Shown piece after piece: positions 42,194-50,572 of a stretch of DNA of 52,477 nucleotides. Below the pieces are notes generated by a model. The model was not told the DNA's origin and ran no database searches. It worked only from the letters and a program-made list of their open reading frames with translations. Position 1 is the stretch's first letter, and every line of letters begins with the position of its first letter. The translations under genes were made by a program, and so were the position numbers. The stretch comes from JBBDMW01 sp040878005 (GTDB lineage Bacteria; Chloroflexota; Dehalococcoidia; Lucifugimonadales; Lucifugimonadaceae). The stretch covers positions 1 to 52,477 of the forward strand of contig JBBDMW010000062.1 of NCBI GenBank assembly GCA_040878005.1, given 5' to 3'.

Positions 42194-43592
42194 CAGAGTA
42201 TGAAGCGTGGTTGGTGGGGCTCTCCCACACTTTGACCTGCTTGAGGCGAATGGGCTCTTCGCCAAGCTGCCCGGCCAGCTTTTCGAAGATTACCCTGGCG
42301 ATGTTCTCTGACGTTGGCTGTACCTCGTGGAAGGGCGGGACCGTGTTCAGGAGCGTCTCGCTGTAGTCCTCGACAATGGCCTCCACCAGCGCCCTGACCT
42401 CCCTGAACCCTATGACCACCCCGTCGCTGTCCTGCGAAGGAGACTCCACCAGCACTTCAACACGGTAGGAGTGGTGATGCGGCGGTCCCTGCTGGCCATT
42501 CATGGTGACGAAATGACGCGCTCCGAAGAATGCGTCAGCGCCCAGTTCGAATACAGGTCCCGGCTTGTGGCCATTGCTGCCTGCCCTGGGCGCAGTGGCA
42601 GGAACTGTCACCTCAATCGCGTCAGCCCGGAGGCGCAGCTTCTGAGGCCGGTATCCCGGACCCAGCGATAGGAGTCCGCAAACGAGAGCGCTCACCGATT
42701 CAGCCTGTACCTTGTAGGCTGCCGTGTCCGCATCCACCGATTCGACCCTGACCCACTGCACCTGCGGGAGCGCATCAAGGACCGCCAGGTACGCGGCAGG
42801 GTCCGAGACGCCGGATGCCAGGAGTGTAAGCTCGCCATCAGGCCGGTCCACCAGGATCCGGCGCAGCGGAACGCTGTGACCGTTTGGATGATCAAGACGC
42901 TCCGCAGCCAGGCGAAATATCTCTGATGCATCCTGCAGGGCTTCGCTGATGGTCTTCTGAGCCTTTGTATCCCGGTTCGAAGGGGCGGCCTCGCCCTGCA
43001 GCGACGAGGACAACGCGGACAGGGATCTGGTCATCGCCTCCGTCAACTGCCCGCCGCGCTGCGCGGCCGTGTCCACCGCATGCCTGCCTGTCTCGTCCGC
43101 CTCCGCCGTATTGTCCGGCGGAGGCATGAACTCGATTCTGAAATTTGAGCCTATGGTGCGTTCGAGAATTGCCTGGCCCTGCCTAAGACAATTCTCCACG
43201 TCAACAGGCGTCAGCCCCAGCTCCTCGCCAATCTCCCGGTCCGAGGCGTCGCGAGTCATCCGGAGCAGGACGGCGGGGCGAATCGCCGCAGGCAGTTCGT
43301 TTACGGCCGCCATCACCACGCCATGTTGAGGTGCAGCACTCTGCCGGCCCGTCTCCGCCTTCGGGCCCGGCTCTCCATTGGCAACGGGCTGGCCGACGTC
43401 GCTAGGATCGGGCGGCTCTACGGTGTACGTGCAGTTACACGGGCCGCCCAGTGAGCACCCAAAGCAGCAGAAATCCTGCCCTTCCAACGTGGTCGGCAGC
43501 CACTCGAAAGCAGCCAGGCAGCTTGCGCAGGTGTAGTCACCGGAGCGCGGCTGAATTTCACCGTTCGCACCCGGCATGTTTCCCTCAGGCAT
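42168..43592 (-). CDS. Zinc-ribbon / sigma-region-4-like HTH / pterin-synthase-like fusion protein
   Basis: A 474-residue soluble fusion. Residues 20-55 form a Cys-rich zinc-binding segment (YTCASC ... FCCFGCSLGGPCNC). Residues ~95-145 resemble sigma-70 region 4 (ELPAAIRPAVLLRMTRDASDREIGEELGLTPVDVENCL). A linker leads to a beta-alpha-beta domain (~245-325; SDPAAYLAVLDALPQVQWVRVESV). Residues ~345-465 are 6-pyruvoyl-tetrahydropterin synthase-like (GARHFVTMN ... PPHHHSYRVEVLVE, PTSENIARVI, VKVWESPTNHASY) and keep zinc histidines but lack the catalytic Cys. A PTPS-like protein is an established XrtG companion; fusion to a DNA-binding-type domain is unusual. First gene of the operon. Confidence 0.75.
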   Translation of the reverse strand: MPEGNMPGANGEIQPRSGDYTCASCLAAFEWLPTTLEGQDFCCFGCSLGGPCNCTYTVEPPDPSDVGQPVANGEPGPKAETGRQSAAPQHGVVMAAVNELPAAIRPAVLLRMTRDASDREIGEELGLTPVDVENCLRQGQAILERTIGSNFRIEFMPPPDNTAEADETGRHAVDTAAQRGGQLTEAMTRSLSALSSSLQGEAAPSNRDTKAQKTISEALQDASEIFRLAAERLDHPNGHSVPLRRILVDRPDGELTLLASGVSDPAAYLAVLDALPQVQWVRVESVDADTAAYKVQAESVSALVCGLLSLGPGYRPQKLRLRADAIEVTVPATAPRAGSNGHKPGPVFELGADAFFGARHFVTMNGQQGPPHHHSYRVEVLVESPSQDSDGVVIGFREVRALVEAIVEDYSETLLNTVPPFHEVQPTSENIARVIFEKLAGQLGEEPIRLKQVKVWESPTNHASYSDAALATRE

Positions 43593-43657
43593 TGCAAAAT
43601 AGCGCGGAGATCCCCAAAGTCGTGTTCATCAGGATATGGACACCGCTTCGCGGGTGC

Positions 43658-43696
43658 AGTTAACCGGCGGTGAAGCTCCCGTAAAGAATGGGTGAA
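43658..43696 (-). promoter_or_regulatory. Four direct repeats at 11-bp spacing, predicted OmpR/PhoB-type operator
   Basis: On the minus strand the sequence reads TTCACC-N5-TTTACG-N5-TTCACC-N5-TTAACT (units at 43691-43696, 43680-43685, 43669-43674, 43658-43663). The period is exactly 11 bp. This is the form of Pho-box-like sites bound by winged-helix response regulators. It lies between the response regulator gene and the first gene of the exosortase operon, 66 bp before that gene's ATG. No strong -10 box was found; TATCCT about 21 bp downstream is a candidate. Confidence 0.65.
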
Positions 43697-43750
43697 CCGT
43701 CGCAGAAGTTAGGCCGGTACACGGGGCTGGGAGGCTTGAGTTCCCTCTTA

Positions 43751-44440
43751 TCACTTGATGGAGAGCCTGTATCCAACACCCCGCTCGTTGGCGATCAACT
43801 GGGCCTTTGGGTCAATGGCCGTGAACTTGCTGCGAATGCGCTGTATGTGAACCTTCAGGTAGTCAGCCTCGTCTATGTATTCCCTGCCCCACACCTTGGC
43901 CAGCAGGGTCTTGTGCGGGACCACGTTCGGAAAGTTTTTGGTCAGGTGGTAGAGCAGGTTGTATTCGGTGGGGGTGAGCGATGCCTGCTGGTCGTCCAGG
44001 TAAACCCGGTGCGCAGCGTAATCGAACCTGAAGCGCCCGTTTTCAAACGGCTCCTCGTTCCCGCCCAGGAGGCCAAGAGTAGATCGCCTGAGAACGGCCT
44101 TGATGCGAGCCAGCAGTTCAAGGTGGCTGAAAGGCTTGGTTATGTAGTCGTCAGCGCCCAACTCAAGGCCGCGCACCTTGTTCATCTCGCCACCCCTGGC
44201 GGTGAGAATGAGGATGGGCACCTGCGACACCTCCCGGATCCTGGAGCATATGTCCAGGCCATTGGCGTCCGGCAGTCCCAGGTCCAGTATCACCACGTCC
44301 GGGTTCTCGTCGCGGAACTGTTCCAGCCCCGTCTCACCGTCCGGGGCATCCACCACCTTCGCATCCGGCCACCTGAGGGCGAAGCAGATGCTGACCGCCT
44401 CAATGATGTCCGGGTCGTCGTCAACTACCAGGACTTTCAT
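43751..44440 (-). CDS. OmpR/PhoB-family response regulator
   Basis: A 229-residue two-component response regulator. The receiver domain has acidic residues DDD at 7-9, the phosphoacceptor Asp53 (VVILDLGLPDANG) and Lys in DDYITKPFSHLELLARI. The C-terminal winged helix (SLTPTEYNLLYHLTKNFPNVV ... HIQRIRSKF ... ERGVGYRL) is of the OmpR/KdpE type. GAGG lies 7 bp before the ATG, which overlaps the kinase stop by 4 bp. The repeat array just downstream is a likely target, which would couple it to the exosortase operon. Confidence 0.95.
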   Translation of the reverse strand: MKVLVVDDDPDIIEAVSICFALRWPDAKVVDAPDGETGLEQFRDENPDVVILDLGLPDANGLDICSRIREVSQVPILILTARGGEMNKVRGLELGADDYITKPFSHLELLARIKAVLRRSTLGLLGGNEEPFENGRFRFDYAAHRVYLDDQQASLTPTEYNLLYHLTKNFPNVVPHKTLLAKVWGREYIDEADYLKVHIQRIRSKFTAIDPKAQLIANERGVGYRLSIK

Positions 44441-45336
44441 CGTTTTGCCTCGCAGGGAATGGTGAAGTGAAATCTCGAGCCTCCGCCCATTTCACTTTCG
44501 ACCCAGATCCGGCCGCCGTGCAGTTCAACCAGCCCCTTGGCCATCGCCAGGCCCAACCCTGCGCCTGACCTGCCTCCAGACGGACCGGATTCAACCTGGT
44601 AGAACGGCAGGAACACCTTCTCAGCATGTGCCGGATCAATTCCCGGCCCCTCGTCTGTCACTGTCATATGTAGAACTCGATCCTCCAACCCGCCACTTGT
44701 GACTGAGACATCATCGTTTGCACCAGTTTTTGTCACCGCCAACGTCACCACTCCGTTTACCGGAGTGAATTTGATTCCATTGGAGAGCAAATGAACAAGG
44801 ATTTGACTCACTCGCACTGCGTCCACATAAACATCAGGCAAATCTTCCTCAACCGTCAATTCAACCGCAACACTTCGCTGCATAGCCGCAGATCTAACCT
44901 GGTCCAGAGCTGATGAAACTGGCAAATGTATGCTCGCCCACTCCTGGCGAAGACTGAGGGCGCCATCCCTGAGATACCCGATCTCCAACAGGTTCGCAAC
45001 CTGTATCTCCAGGCGCCCCAGGCTGCGTTCTGCGTTGTCCATCAGCCTCTGGAGTTCGCCAGCGCTGCCCTTTTCCACCGCCGGGTCTTTCAGCAAGTCG
45101 AACGAAACCCTGAGAGACGAGATTGGTGTGCGCAGTTCATGGGCCAGGGTGACCAGAAAGTCGGAGCCAGCCATTGACCAGGCCCCTTGCTCTTCCTCAT
45201 CCGCGGTGTTGTTAACAGGCGTGCCACTCCCGCCCGGGTAACCTCCAGATGAGAAATCGTCCTGGGTTGAATCGCCAGCGTGCAGGAAGGAATGCATGTA
45301 ACTTGCAGTATAGTGAACGACGTTTGCGTGAGCCAT
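44437..45336 (-). CDS. Soluble sensor histidine kinase
   Basis: A 299-residue histidine kinase partner of the adjacent regulator. HisKA holds His66 (LVTLAHELRTPISSLR); the HATPase domain shows the N box (HLLSNGIKFTP), G1 (DEGPGID) and G2 (GAGLGLAMAKGLVELHGG). No membrane helix and no recognisable sensor domain precede HisKA, only ~55 residues of low-complexity sequence, so the signal must come from another protein or the cytoplasm. No ribosome binding site is seen at 45336; ATG codons at 45297 and 45177 are possible starts. It is divergent from the diguanylate cyclase gene. Confidence 0.92.
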   Translation of the reverse strand: MAHANVVHYTASYMHSFLHAGDSTQDDFSSGGYPGGSGTPVNNTADEEEQGAWSMAGSDFLVTLAHELRTPISSLRVSFDLLKDPAVEKGSAGELQRLMDNAERSLGRLEIQVANLLEIGYLRDGALSLRQEWASIHLPVSSALDQVRSAAMQRSVAVELTVEEDLPDVYVDAVRVSQILVHLLSNGIKFTPVNGVVTLAVTKTGANDDVSVTSGGLEDRVLHMTVTDEGPGIDPAHAEKVFLPFYQVESGPSGGRSGAGLGLAMAKGLVELHGGRIWVESEMGGGSRFHFTIPCEAKR

Positions 45337-45444
45337 GTGAATATTGTGTGTAATTACCCATGTTCCATGACGTTCTCACACAATTGGTCCAGTCCATGAA
45401 CTAGTATGAAGCAGGAATGAACGCTATTTTAAGCATACGCCGCC

Positions 45445-46320
45445 ATGAATAATGCACATGAACGCATCGCTGACATCATGGAAATATGTGCTGACCAGGT
45501 GGCTGCCGAATGGCAAAATGCAGCCACATCAGCCTGCTGGATCACCTCCGGCACGGACTCCACGGTCAACTCAGCAGTCACGCAAATAGCGACGTGGCTT
45601 CGCGGCGGGCAGGACCACACGCTGGCAGGGGCGCTACGCCTGCCGCCATGGGGCAACGGCGCAGAAACCGCCCCTTCAGCGCCGGGCCTCGTCATGCCGC
45701 TACGCCGGGCTGTGGCGCACGCGGCCGGCGAATCAAAAGACCTGCACATGGCGCTCGATGACATGGCGGAACGGATACTGCTCGCGCTCGCCCGCGATGC
45801 CCGCCGGCGTGAATCAAGGCTGCGGCAGATGGCCGACCATGATGCACTGACGGGCGTCTTGACGCGCCGCGCCATACTGGCCGAGTTGGAAATAGAAGCA
45901 GCACGGGCACGGCGATTCAACAGGCCCCTCAGCGTGCTCTACCTGGACATGGATGGCCTGAAGTCCATCAACGACCGAAACGGCCACTCCGCCGGCGATC
46001 ATGCCCTGCTTGCTGTCACGTCATTGATACGAGCAAACACCCGCCTCACAGATCGGCTGGGTCGCCTCGGGGGCGATGAGTTCCTGCTGGTCATGCCGGA
46101 CACTGACGGAGCGCAGGCTCAGGCCGTGTCGAACAAATTGAAACGCATAGCCTCGGAGTCCATGTCCACAAAGTTCAGCACCGGGGCAGCAGGGCCGCCT
46201 GCGGTCATGCCTGACGCCGACGCACTCGTGACGGCAGCGGATGAAGCGCTCGCCCGGTCAAGACAAAAAAACCAGTGCACCGCAGCTACGCATCACACCG
46301 AGGCCGACCTTCTAGGCTGA
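45445..46320 (+). CDS. GGDEF diguanylate cyclase
   Basis: A 291-residue enzyme that makes cyclic di-GMP from GTP. The N-terminal ~125 residues are helical and of no recognised sensor family. The GGDEF domain begins near DHDALTGVLTRRAIL; the active site reads LGGDEF at residues 209-213, and the product-inhibition I-site RxxD is present as RLTD at 200-203, five residues upstream. Part of the C-terminal domain is short compared with typical GGDEF proteins (KFSTGAAGPP replaces the usual SIGIA block). No membrane segment. Divergent from the two-component genes, 108 bp apart. Confidence 0.92.
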   Translation: MNNAHERIADIMEICADQVAAEWQNAATSACWITSGTDSTVNSAVTQIATWLRGGQDHTLAGALRLPPWGNGAETAPSAPGLVMPLRRAVAHAAGESKDLHMALDDMAERILLALARDARRRESRLRQMADHDALTGVLTRRAILAELEIEAARARRFNRPLSVLYLDMDGLKSINDRNGHSAGDHALLAVTSLIRANTRLTDRLGRLGGDEFLLVMPDTDGAQAQAVSNKLKRIASESMSTKFSTGAAGPPAVMPDADALVTAADEALARSRQKNQCTAATHHTEADLLG

Positions 46321-46395
46321 GCGCGCTAAAATGGCGCTGCCTGCCATACATGCCCTGGCCTCACATGCCGCCCGCCAAACCGGAGAACCTGCCTG

Positions 46396-47430
46396 ATGCC
46401 CAACCGCGCCCTCATGACACGTGCCCAGCTAAAAGCCAGGCTCACCAAGTTTCCACGCGTCCGAATGGCCCACCTTCCCACGCCGCTGGAAGAGATGCCG
46501 CGCCTCACCAAGTCATTGGAAGGGCCGCGCATACTGGTCAAGCGCGAAGACATGACCGGCCTGGTGTACGGCGGCAACAAGGCCCGGCACTACGAGTACG
46601 AGATGCCACACATCCGTGACGAGGGCTACGACTCCGTGATCAACATCATGGATTACCACTCCAACAACGCCCGCATGACTGCCGCCGCTGCCAACAAGAT
46701 GGGCATGCGTTACGTGCTGATCCTGCAGAACGCCAGGGGCCGCCCGATTCAGGGCAACGTACTCGTCGACAAGCTGCTGGGCGCAGAAATGCACCTCCTG
46801 GGACCGGAGCAGTCCGGCAAGCCGGCCCATGAGTACGCAGTGAAGCTGAAAGAGCAGATGGAAGCAGAGGGCTACAAGCCGTACCTTGTGCAGGACCACC
46901 TGTTCCCGCGGGTAGTCGGCATGATCGGGTTCGTGGGCGCAGGTCTGGAGCTGCTGGACCAGGTCGAAGAGCTTGGGCTTGACCGTGTGCACATATTCGG
47001 TGTGGCGGGCCGGTCGCTCTGCGGGCTGATGCTGGTGGCGAAAAACCTGGGGCTGGACTGGAAGTTCACTGGCGTCACGGTCAACTATGACATGCCGCTG
47101 GACAGCTATATCTTCCAACATGCAGATGACATCAAGAACCTGATGGACCTGCCCGCCACGTTCGACCCGGCCGAGATGCGTGTGCTGGACCAGTACGTTG
47201 GGGAGGGCTATGGGATTCCAACAGCTGAGGTGCTGGAAGCGGTTCACCTGGCTGCACGCACGGACGCGGTGATACTGGACCCCAATTACACGGGCACAGT
47301 GATGGCTGCGCTGGTGGACCAGGTGAGGAAGGGTGAAGTGGGCAAAGACGAGACGGTGATATTCCTCCATACAGGCGGCCTGCCAGCAGTGTTCACGTTC
47401 GCAGATGAACTTGCCGCCTGGGAGAGCTAA
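46396..47430 (+). CDS. PLP-dependent ACC deaminase / D-cysteine desulfhydrase family enzyme
   Basis: Fold type II PLP enzyme of 344 residues. The N-terminus FPRVRMAHLPTPLEEMPRLT and KREDMTGLVYGGNKAR are the family signature; Lys62 in GGNK binds PLP. The glycine-rich phosphate loop is replaced by VAGRSLCG. ILDPNYTGTVMAALV and VIFLHTGGLPAVF close the domain. Members deaminate 1-aminocyclopropane-1-carboxylate, D-cysteine or related amino acids; the substrate here is unknown. Its stop overlaps the convergent gene by 4 bp. Confidence 0.9.
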   Translation: MPNRALMTRAQLKARLTKFPRVRMAHLPTPLEEMPRLTKSLEGPRILVKREDMTGLVYGGNKARHYEYEMPHIRDEGYDSVINIMDYHSNNARMTAAAANKMGMRYVLILQNARGRPIQGNVLVDKLLGAEMHLLGPEQSGKPAHEYAVKLKEQMEAEGYKPYLVQDHLFPRVVGMIGFVGAGLELLDQVEELGLDRVHIFGVAGRSLCGLMLVAKNLGLDWKFTGVTVNYDMPLDSYIFQHADDIKNLMDLPATFDPAEMRVLDQYVGEGYGIPTAEVLEAVHLAARTDAVILDPNYTGTVMAALVDQVRKGEVGKDETVIFLHTGGLPAVFTFADELAAWES

Positions 47431-48047
47431 GCGCCGCCGTGCCCCGCCTGGCTGCCATGCTGCCTGGCCTGTTGCTTCCTACGGGCGCGCTTTGATGAAT
47501 AAACCAGCCACAGCGCGCCGCCCACGAACGCTACGATTATAAGCGCCCATACCGTGGTGCCGTACGGCAGGTTCTCACGCGCCAGCGCTCGCGGCACAAC
47601 CTCCACCGGAGCGGTGACCGATGCTACTCCCGCCGGGCCGTCCACCTCAGCTTCGATAGCCCATAGACCGACGTAGCTCAGCAGGTTGAGCCGGCCTATG
47701 TACCTGCCGCGGTCGTCAGGCGTGTTCAGCGCCGGGCTGCCCTGCCGCCTGCCGCCGTCCGCAGGCGATCCGTAGACGTGCACAACGGCTGACTCCACAG
47801 GCTCGCCCGTGTCAGCCATGCGCGGGAAAACGGTGAAGACCGCCCAATCGGCCCTTGGCTGCTCCGGTGACACATATATAGAGATGTCGTAGCCATCGGT
47901 CTGCTGGCGCGTTATCTCGGCGCCTGCCGGGTCCGCCTCTTCACCCTGTGCGGCCACAGGGCCGCTGATGGCCAACATGAGCAGCATGGCAAATGCCACT
48001 ATTGCAACGCCGGGGGCAAGGTTTCGAATGGTGCCAGGGGTATTCAT
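47427..48047 (-). CDS. Secreted/membrane-anchored protein of unknown function
   Basis: A 206-residue protein not assigned to a family. A signal peptide (VAIVAFAMLLMLAISGPVAAQG, residues 14-35) is followed by a beta-rich extracytoplasmic domain (YDISIYVSPEQPRADWAVFTV ... WAIEAEVDGPAGVASVTAPVEV), a C-terminal membrane helix (TTVWALIIVAFVGGALWLVY) and a basic cytoplasmic end (SSKRARRKQQARQ). The layout suits a small envelope protein of the kind found near copper or cytochrome systems, but no such genes lie nearby. Confidence 0.7.
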   Translation of the reverse strand: MNTPGTIRNLAPGVAIVAFAMLLMLAISGPVAAQGEEADPAGAEITRQQTDGYDISIYVSPEQPRADWAVFTVFPRMADTGEPVESAVVHVYGSPADGGRRQGSPALNTPDDRGRYIGRLNLLSYVGLWAIEAEVDGPAGVASVTAPVEVVPRALARENLPYGTTVWALIIVAFVGGALWLVYSSKRARRKQQARQHGSQAGHGGA

Positions 48048-48122
48048 GCCAATAAAGGTATTAGTATTTGCCGGGCTCGGCTACATCACAGCAACGTTTT
48101 TGCAGCGAGAGGCGTGGTATTG

Positions 48123-49553
48123 ATGGCAAAGTTTGACCTGGTGATCTCCGGCGGCAGGATTCTTGATGCGGCCTCCGGCCTGGACGCATTAAGGGATATC
48201 GGCATCACCAGTGGCCGCATCGCCGCTGTAGCCGAAGAACTCGACCCCGGTGACGCAGATGACATCATAGACGCCTCCGGCCGCTGGGTCATGCCCGGCA
48301 TGATTGACCCGCACGTCCACGTTTCGTGGGCGTTCGCCGGCATAACGGACCCCACCGTGGGCCTCCGCATGGTGGTGGAGGCAGGCGCAACCACGGCCAT
48401 CGACCTTGGCGGCGACATCTCCACGCTGATCGACGGCATTGGCCGGAGCGGCTCCGGTCTGACCGTGGGCGGCCTTGGCATGCTTCGCCCCGGCTACACA
48501 CTGCCGAAGGATGACCCGCCCATGCCCGTTATCCGTGAAGTCCTGGCGTCCGCGCTCACTGCCGGGTCGCTCGGCCTGAAGATGTGGGGCGGCTACTACC
48601 CGTTCACACCGGAAGTGACTGCCAACATCATCGCTGCATGCAATGAAGCGCGGGCATACGTGGCGTTCCACGTGGGCACGAAGGAGACCGGCAGCAGGCT
48701 GGACGGTCTGCGCGAGGTCCCGGGCCTGCTGGGGGCCGACGGCAGGGTGCATATTGCCCACGTGAACGCTTACTGCCGGGGCTCCATACTCCCGCCGAAC
48801 GAGGAGGTGCGAGAGTCACTGGAGATCATCGACGGACTCCGGGGCAGGGTCGTGTCAGAGGTTCACATGGCAACCCCGAACTTCACCCTGGGCAGTTGCG
48901 ACTCGGAAGGCAACGCCATGGCAGACGTCGTAAAGAACTGCCTGCGCCTCCGCGGCTACCCGCCCACCGCTGACGGCATCAGGAGCGCCATTCGTGACGG
49001 ATACGGTTCCGCGGTTGTGCAGTCTGGCGGCCGCATGCAGCTGGTGAACGGCGCGGAAGGCGTGACGGTGTTTGACGCCGCGGAAACGAACGTGGCGCTG
49101 AGCTTTCCCGTGAACCGGGCTGACACAGCATTCCAGTTGACCGCAGCGAAGCGCGGCGACGGCTCGTTCATCATCGATGCTGTGGGCAGCGATGCCGGTG
49201 TCTTCCCGCGCAACGTGAACATTGAGAAGACGATGGCCATGGTCCGCTTCGGCGCGCTTGAGCCTCTCGATATGGCAGCGAAGCTCAGTTACAACCCTGC
49301 GCTCATGCTGGGCCTCGCGCGCAAGGGCCGCATGAGCGAAGACGCCGACGCCGACTTCACCATCATTGACCCGGTGCAGGGCCGCGCTGTCATGAGCCTG
49401 GCCAGCGGAAAGGTCATCATGGTGGACGGCCGCGCCGTGGGCGCCGGCGGGACGCTGCTGATCACAGGCCAGGGCGAGGCCGCGGTCAAACAGGCCGGCG
49501 TGAAGTACGAGGTGGTCGACGTATCACACGCCCTGATGTACCAGGGCGCATGA
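48123..49553 (+). CDS. Dihydroorotase-like amidohydrolase
   Basis: Amidohydrolase-superfamily protein, 476 residues, of the cyclic-imidase/dihydroorotase/D-aminoacylase type. The N-terminal composite domain (DLVISGGRILDAASGLDALRDIGI) leads to the metal motif DPHVHVSW; later sites are SLGLKMWGGYYPF, AFHVGTKETGS, HIAHVNAYCRG and the C-terminal ARKGRMSEDADADFTIIDP. GAGAGG lies about 10 bp before the ATG at 48123; a GTG at 48114 is less likely. It hydrolyses a cyclic amide or N-acyl bond; the substrate is not predictable. Confidence 0.85.
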   Translation: MAKFDLVISGGRILDAASGLDALRDIGITSGRIAAVAEELDPGDADDIIDASGRWVMPGMIDPHVHVSWAFAGITDPTVGLRMVVEAGATTAIDLGGDISTLIDGIGRSGSGLTVGGLGMLRPGYTLPKDDPPMPVIREVLASALTAGSLGLKMWGGYYPFTPEVTANIIAACNEARAYVAFHVGTKETGSRLDGLREVPGLLGADGRVHIAHVNAYCRGSILPPNEEVRESLEIIDGLRGRVVSEVHMATPNFTLGSCDSEGNAMADVVKNCLRLRGYPPTADGIRSAIRDGYGSAVVQSGGRMQLVNGAEGVTVFDAAETNVALSFPVNRADTAFQLTAAKRGDGSFIIDAVGSDAGVFPRNVNIEKTMAMVRFGALEPLDMAAKLSYNPALMLGLARKGRMSEDADADFTIIDPVQGRAVMSLASGKVIMVDGRAVGAGGTLLITGQGEAAVKQAGVKYEVVDVSHALMYQGA

Positions 49554-49593
49554 CCCGCAGCGCCAGGCTTGCACCCGGCGCTACTGCTGTTGG

Positions 49594-50355
49594 CTACGCC
49601 CCGTCCACCGTCGCAGCGTCGTTTGCATGCTGCTTCGTGTAGTCCATCAGCTTGTCCAGCAGGAAGGTTGAGACACGCAGCGGCGTGAACCTGTCCGTCA
49701 TCAGGTGCTTGCCAGCGGCGCGAACCCGCTTCTCAATGTCCGCATGCGCCGCCTTGACGTCGGGGTGGTTCGGCTCGCCGGGGTGCCCCAGCGAGCTTGC
49801 CATGTCGTTCGCTCCGTAGGCAATGGCGTGCAGGTGCTTCACCTTGAGTATCTCGTCCAGGTTCTCAACGCCCTTGCGGGACTCGATCTGGCCGTAGATG
49901 TAAATGTTCGCGTTGGCGTCCCTCATGTACTCCACGTTGCCGCCGTGCAGGTTCTTGATGTTCGGCTCGTGTCCGTACTCGGTGCCGCGGCCCGGCCCCC
50001 ATGACCGCTCGCCGTCCGGCGGGAACATGCAGGAGTCCGCCAGCAATTGCGCCTGCTCAGCCGTCTCAATGTGCGGGCCCTGTATGCCCTGCACGCCCCT
50101 TGCCAGGTAAACATTGATGGCAACCGGGTCCACGCTGGGCACCCTCGCCGTCACGGTCATACCGAAGCCCTGGGCGGTGCGGCAGACCAGGTCGATGTCC
50201 AGGGGCGAGAACGCACCGTGCTCGCCGTCTATGTCCACGCCGTCGAACCCCGCGATGGCCGCCAGCTCCACAAGCTCGGTCGACGGCCAGATGAGCTGCA
50301 TCACCTGGGCCTTCTTGCCCTCACGGTTTCGCGCAAAGATTCGGTTCTCAGGCAT
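49594..50355 (-). CDS. HpcH/HpaI-family aldolase
   Basis: Class II pyruvate-type aldolase of 253 residues that cleaves 2-keto-3-deoxy or hydroxy dicarboxylate compounds. Signatures are GFDGVDIDGEHGAFSPLD, VTARVPSVDPVAINVYL, GVQGIQGPHIETAEQA and YIYGQIESRKGVENLDEI with the metal-binding Glu. GGGGAGAG precedes the ATG at 50355 (MPENRIFARN), so the longer upstream frame is not used. It is divergent from enolase paralog 5; a dehydratase plus aldolase pair is a common arrangement in sugar-acid catabolism, which supports a joint role. Confidence 0.92.
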   Translation of the reverse strand: MPENRIFARNREGKKAQVMQLIWPSTELVELAAIAGFDGVDIDGEHGAFSPLDIDLVCRTAQGFGMTVTARVPSVDPVAINVYLARGVQGIQGPHIETAEQAQLLADSCMFPPDGERSWGPGRGTEYGHEPNIKNLHGGNVEYMRDANANIYIYGQIESRKGVENLDEILKVKHLHAIAYGANDMASSLGHPGEPNHPDVKAAHADIEKRVRAAGKHLMTDRFTPLRVSTFLLDKLMDYTKQHANDAATVDGA

Positions 50356-50572
50356 GTTCTCTCCCCTGCTGCTGGACTGATGACATTTGACTGGCGACCG
50401 TCGGCGCGCCCAACTGGACGCACCGGCGATTGACTGCCGCCATTTTGGCACGGTGCACGCCACTTTGCCGCGTCCCCCATGTGTGCTACGCCCTCGCGCC
50501 TGATGTACAGTCATCCTCCAGCATCAAAAGCGGCCATTCCTAGCCCGTAAGCAACCCTCGAAGGCAGGCGCC

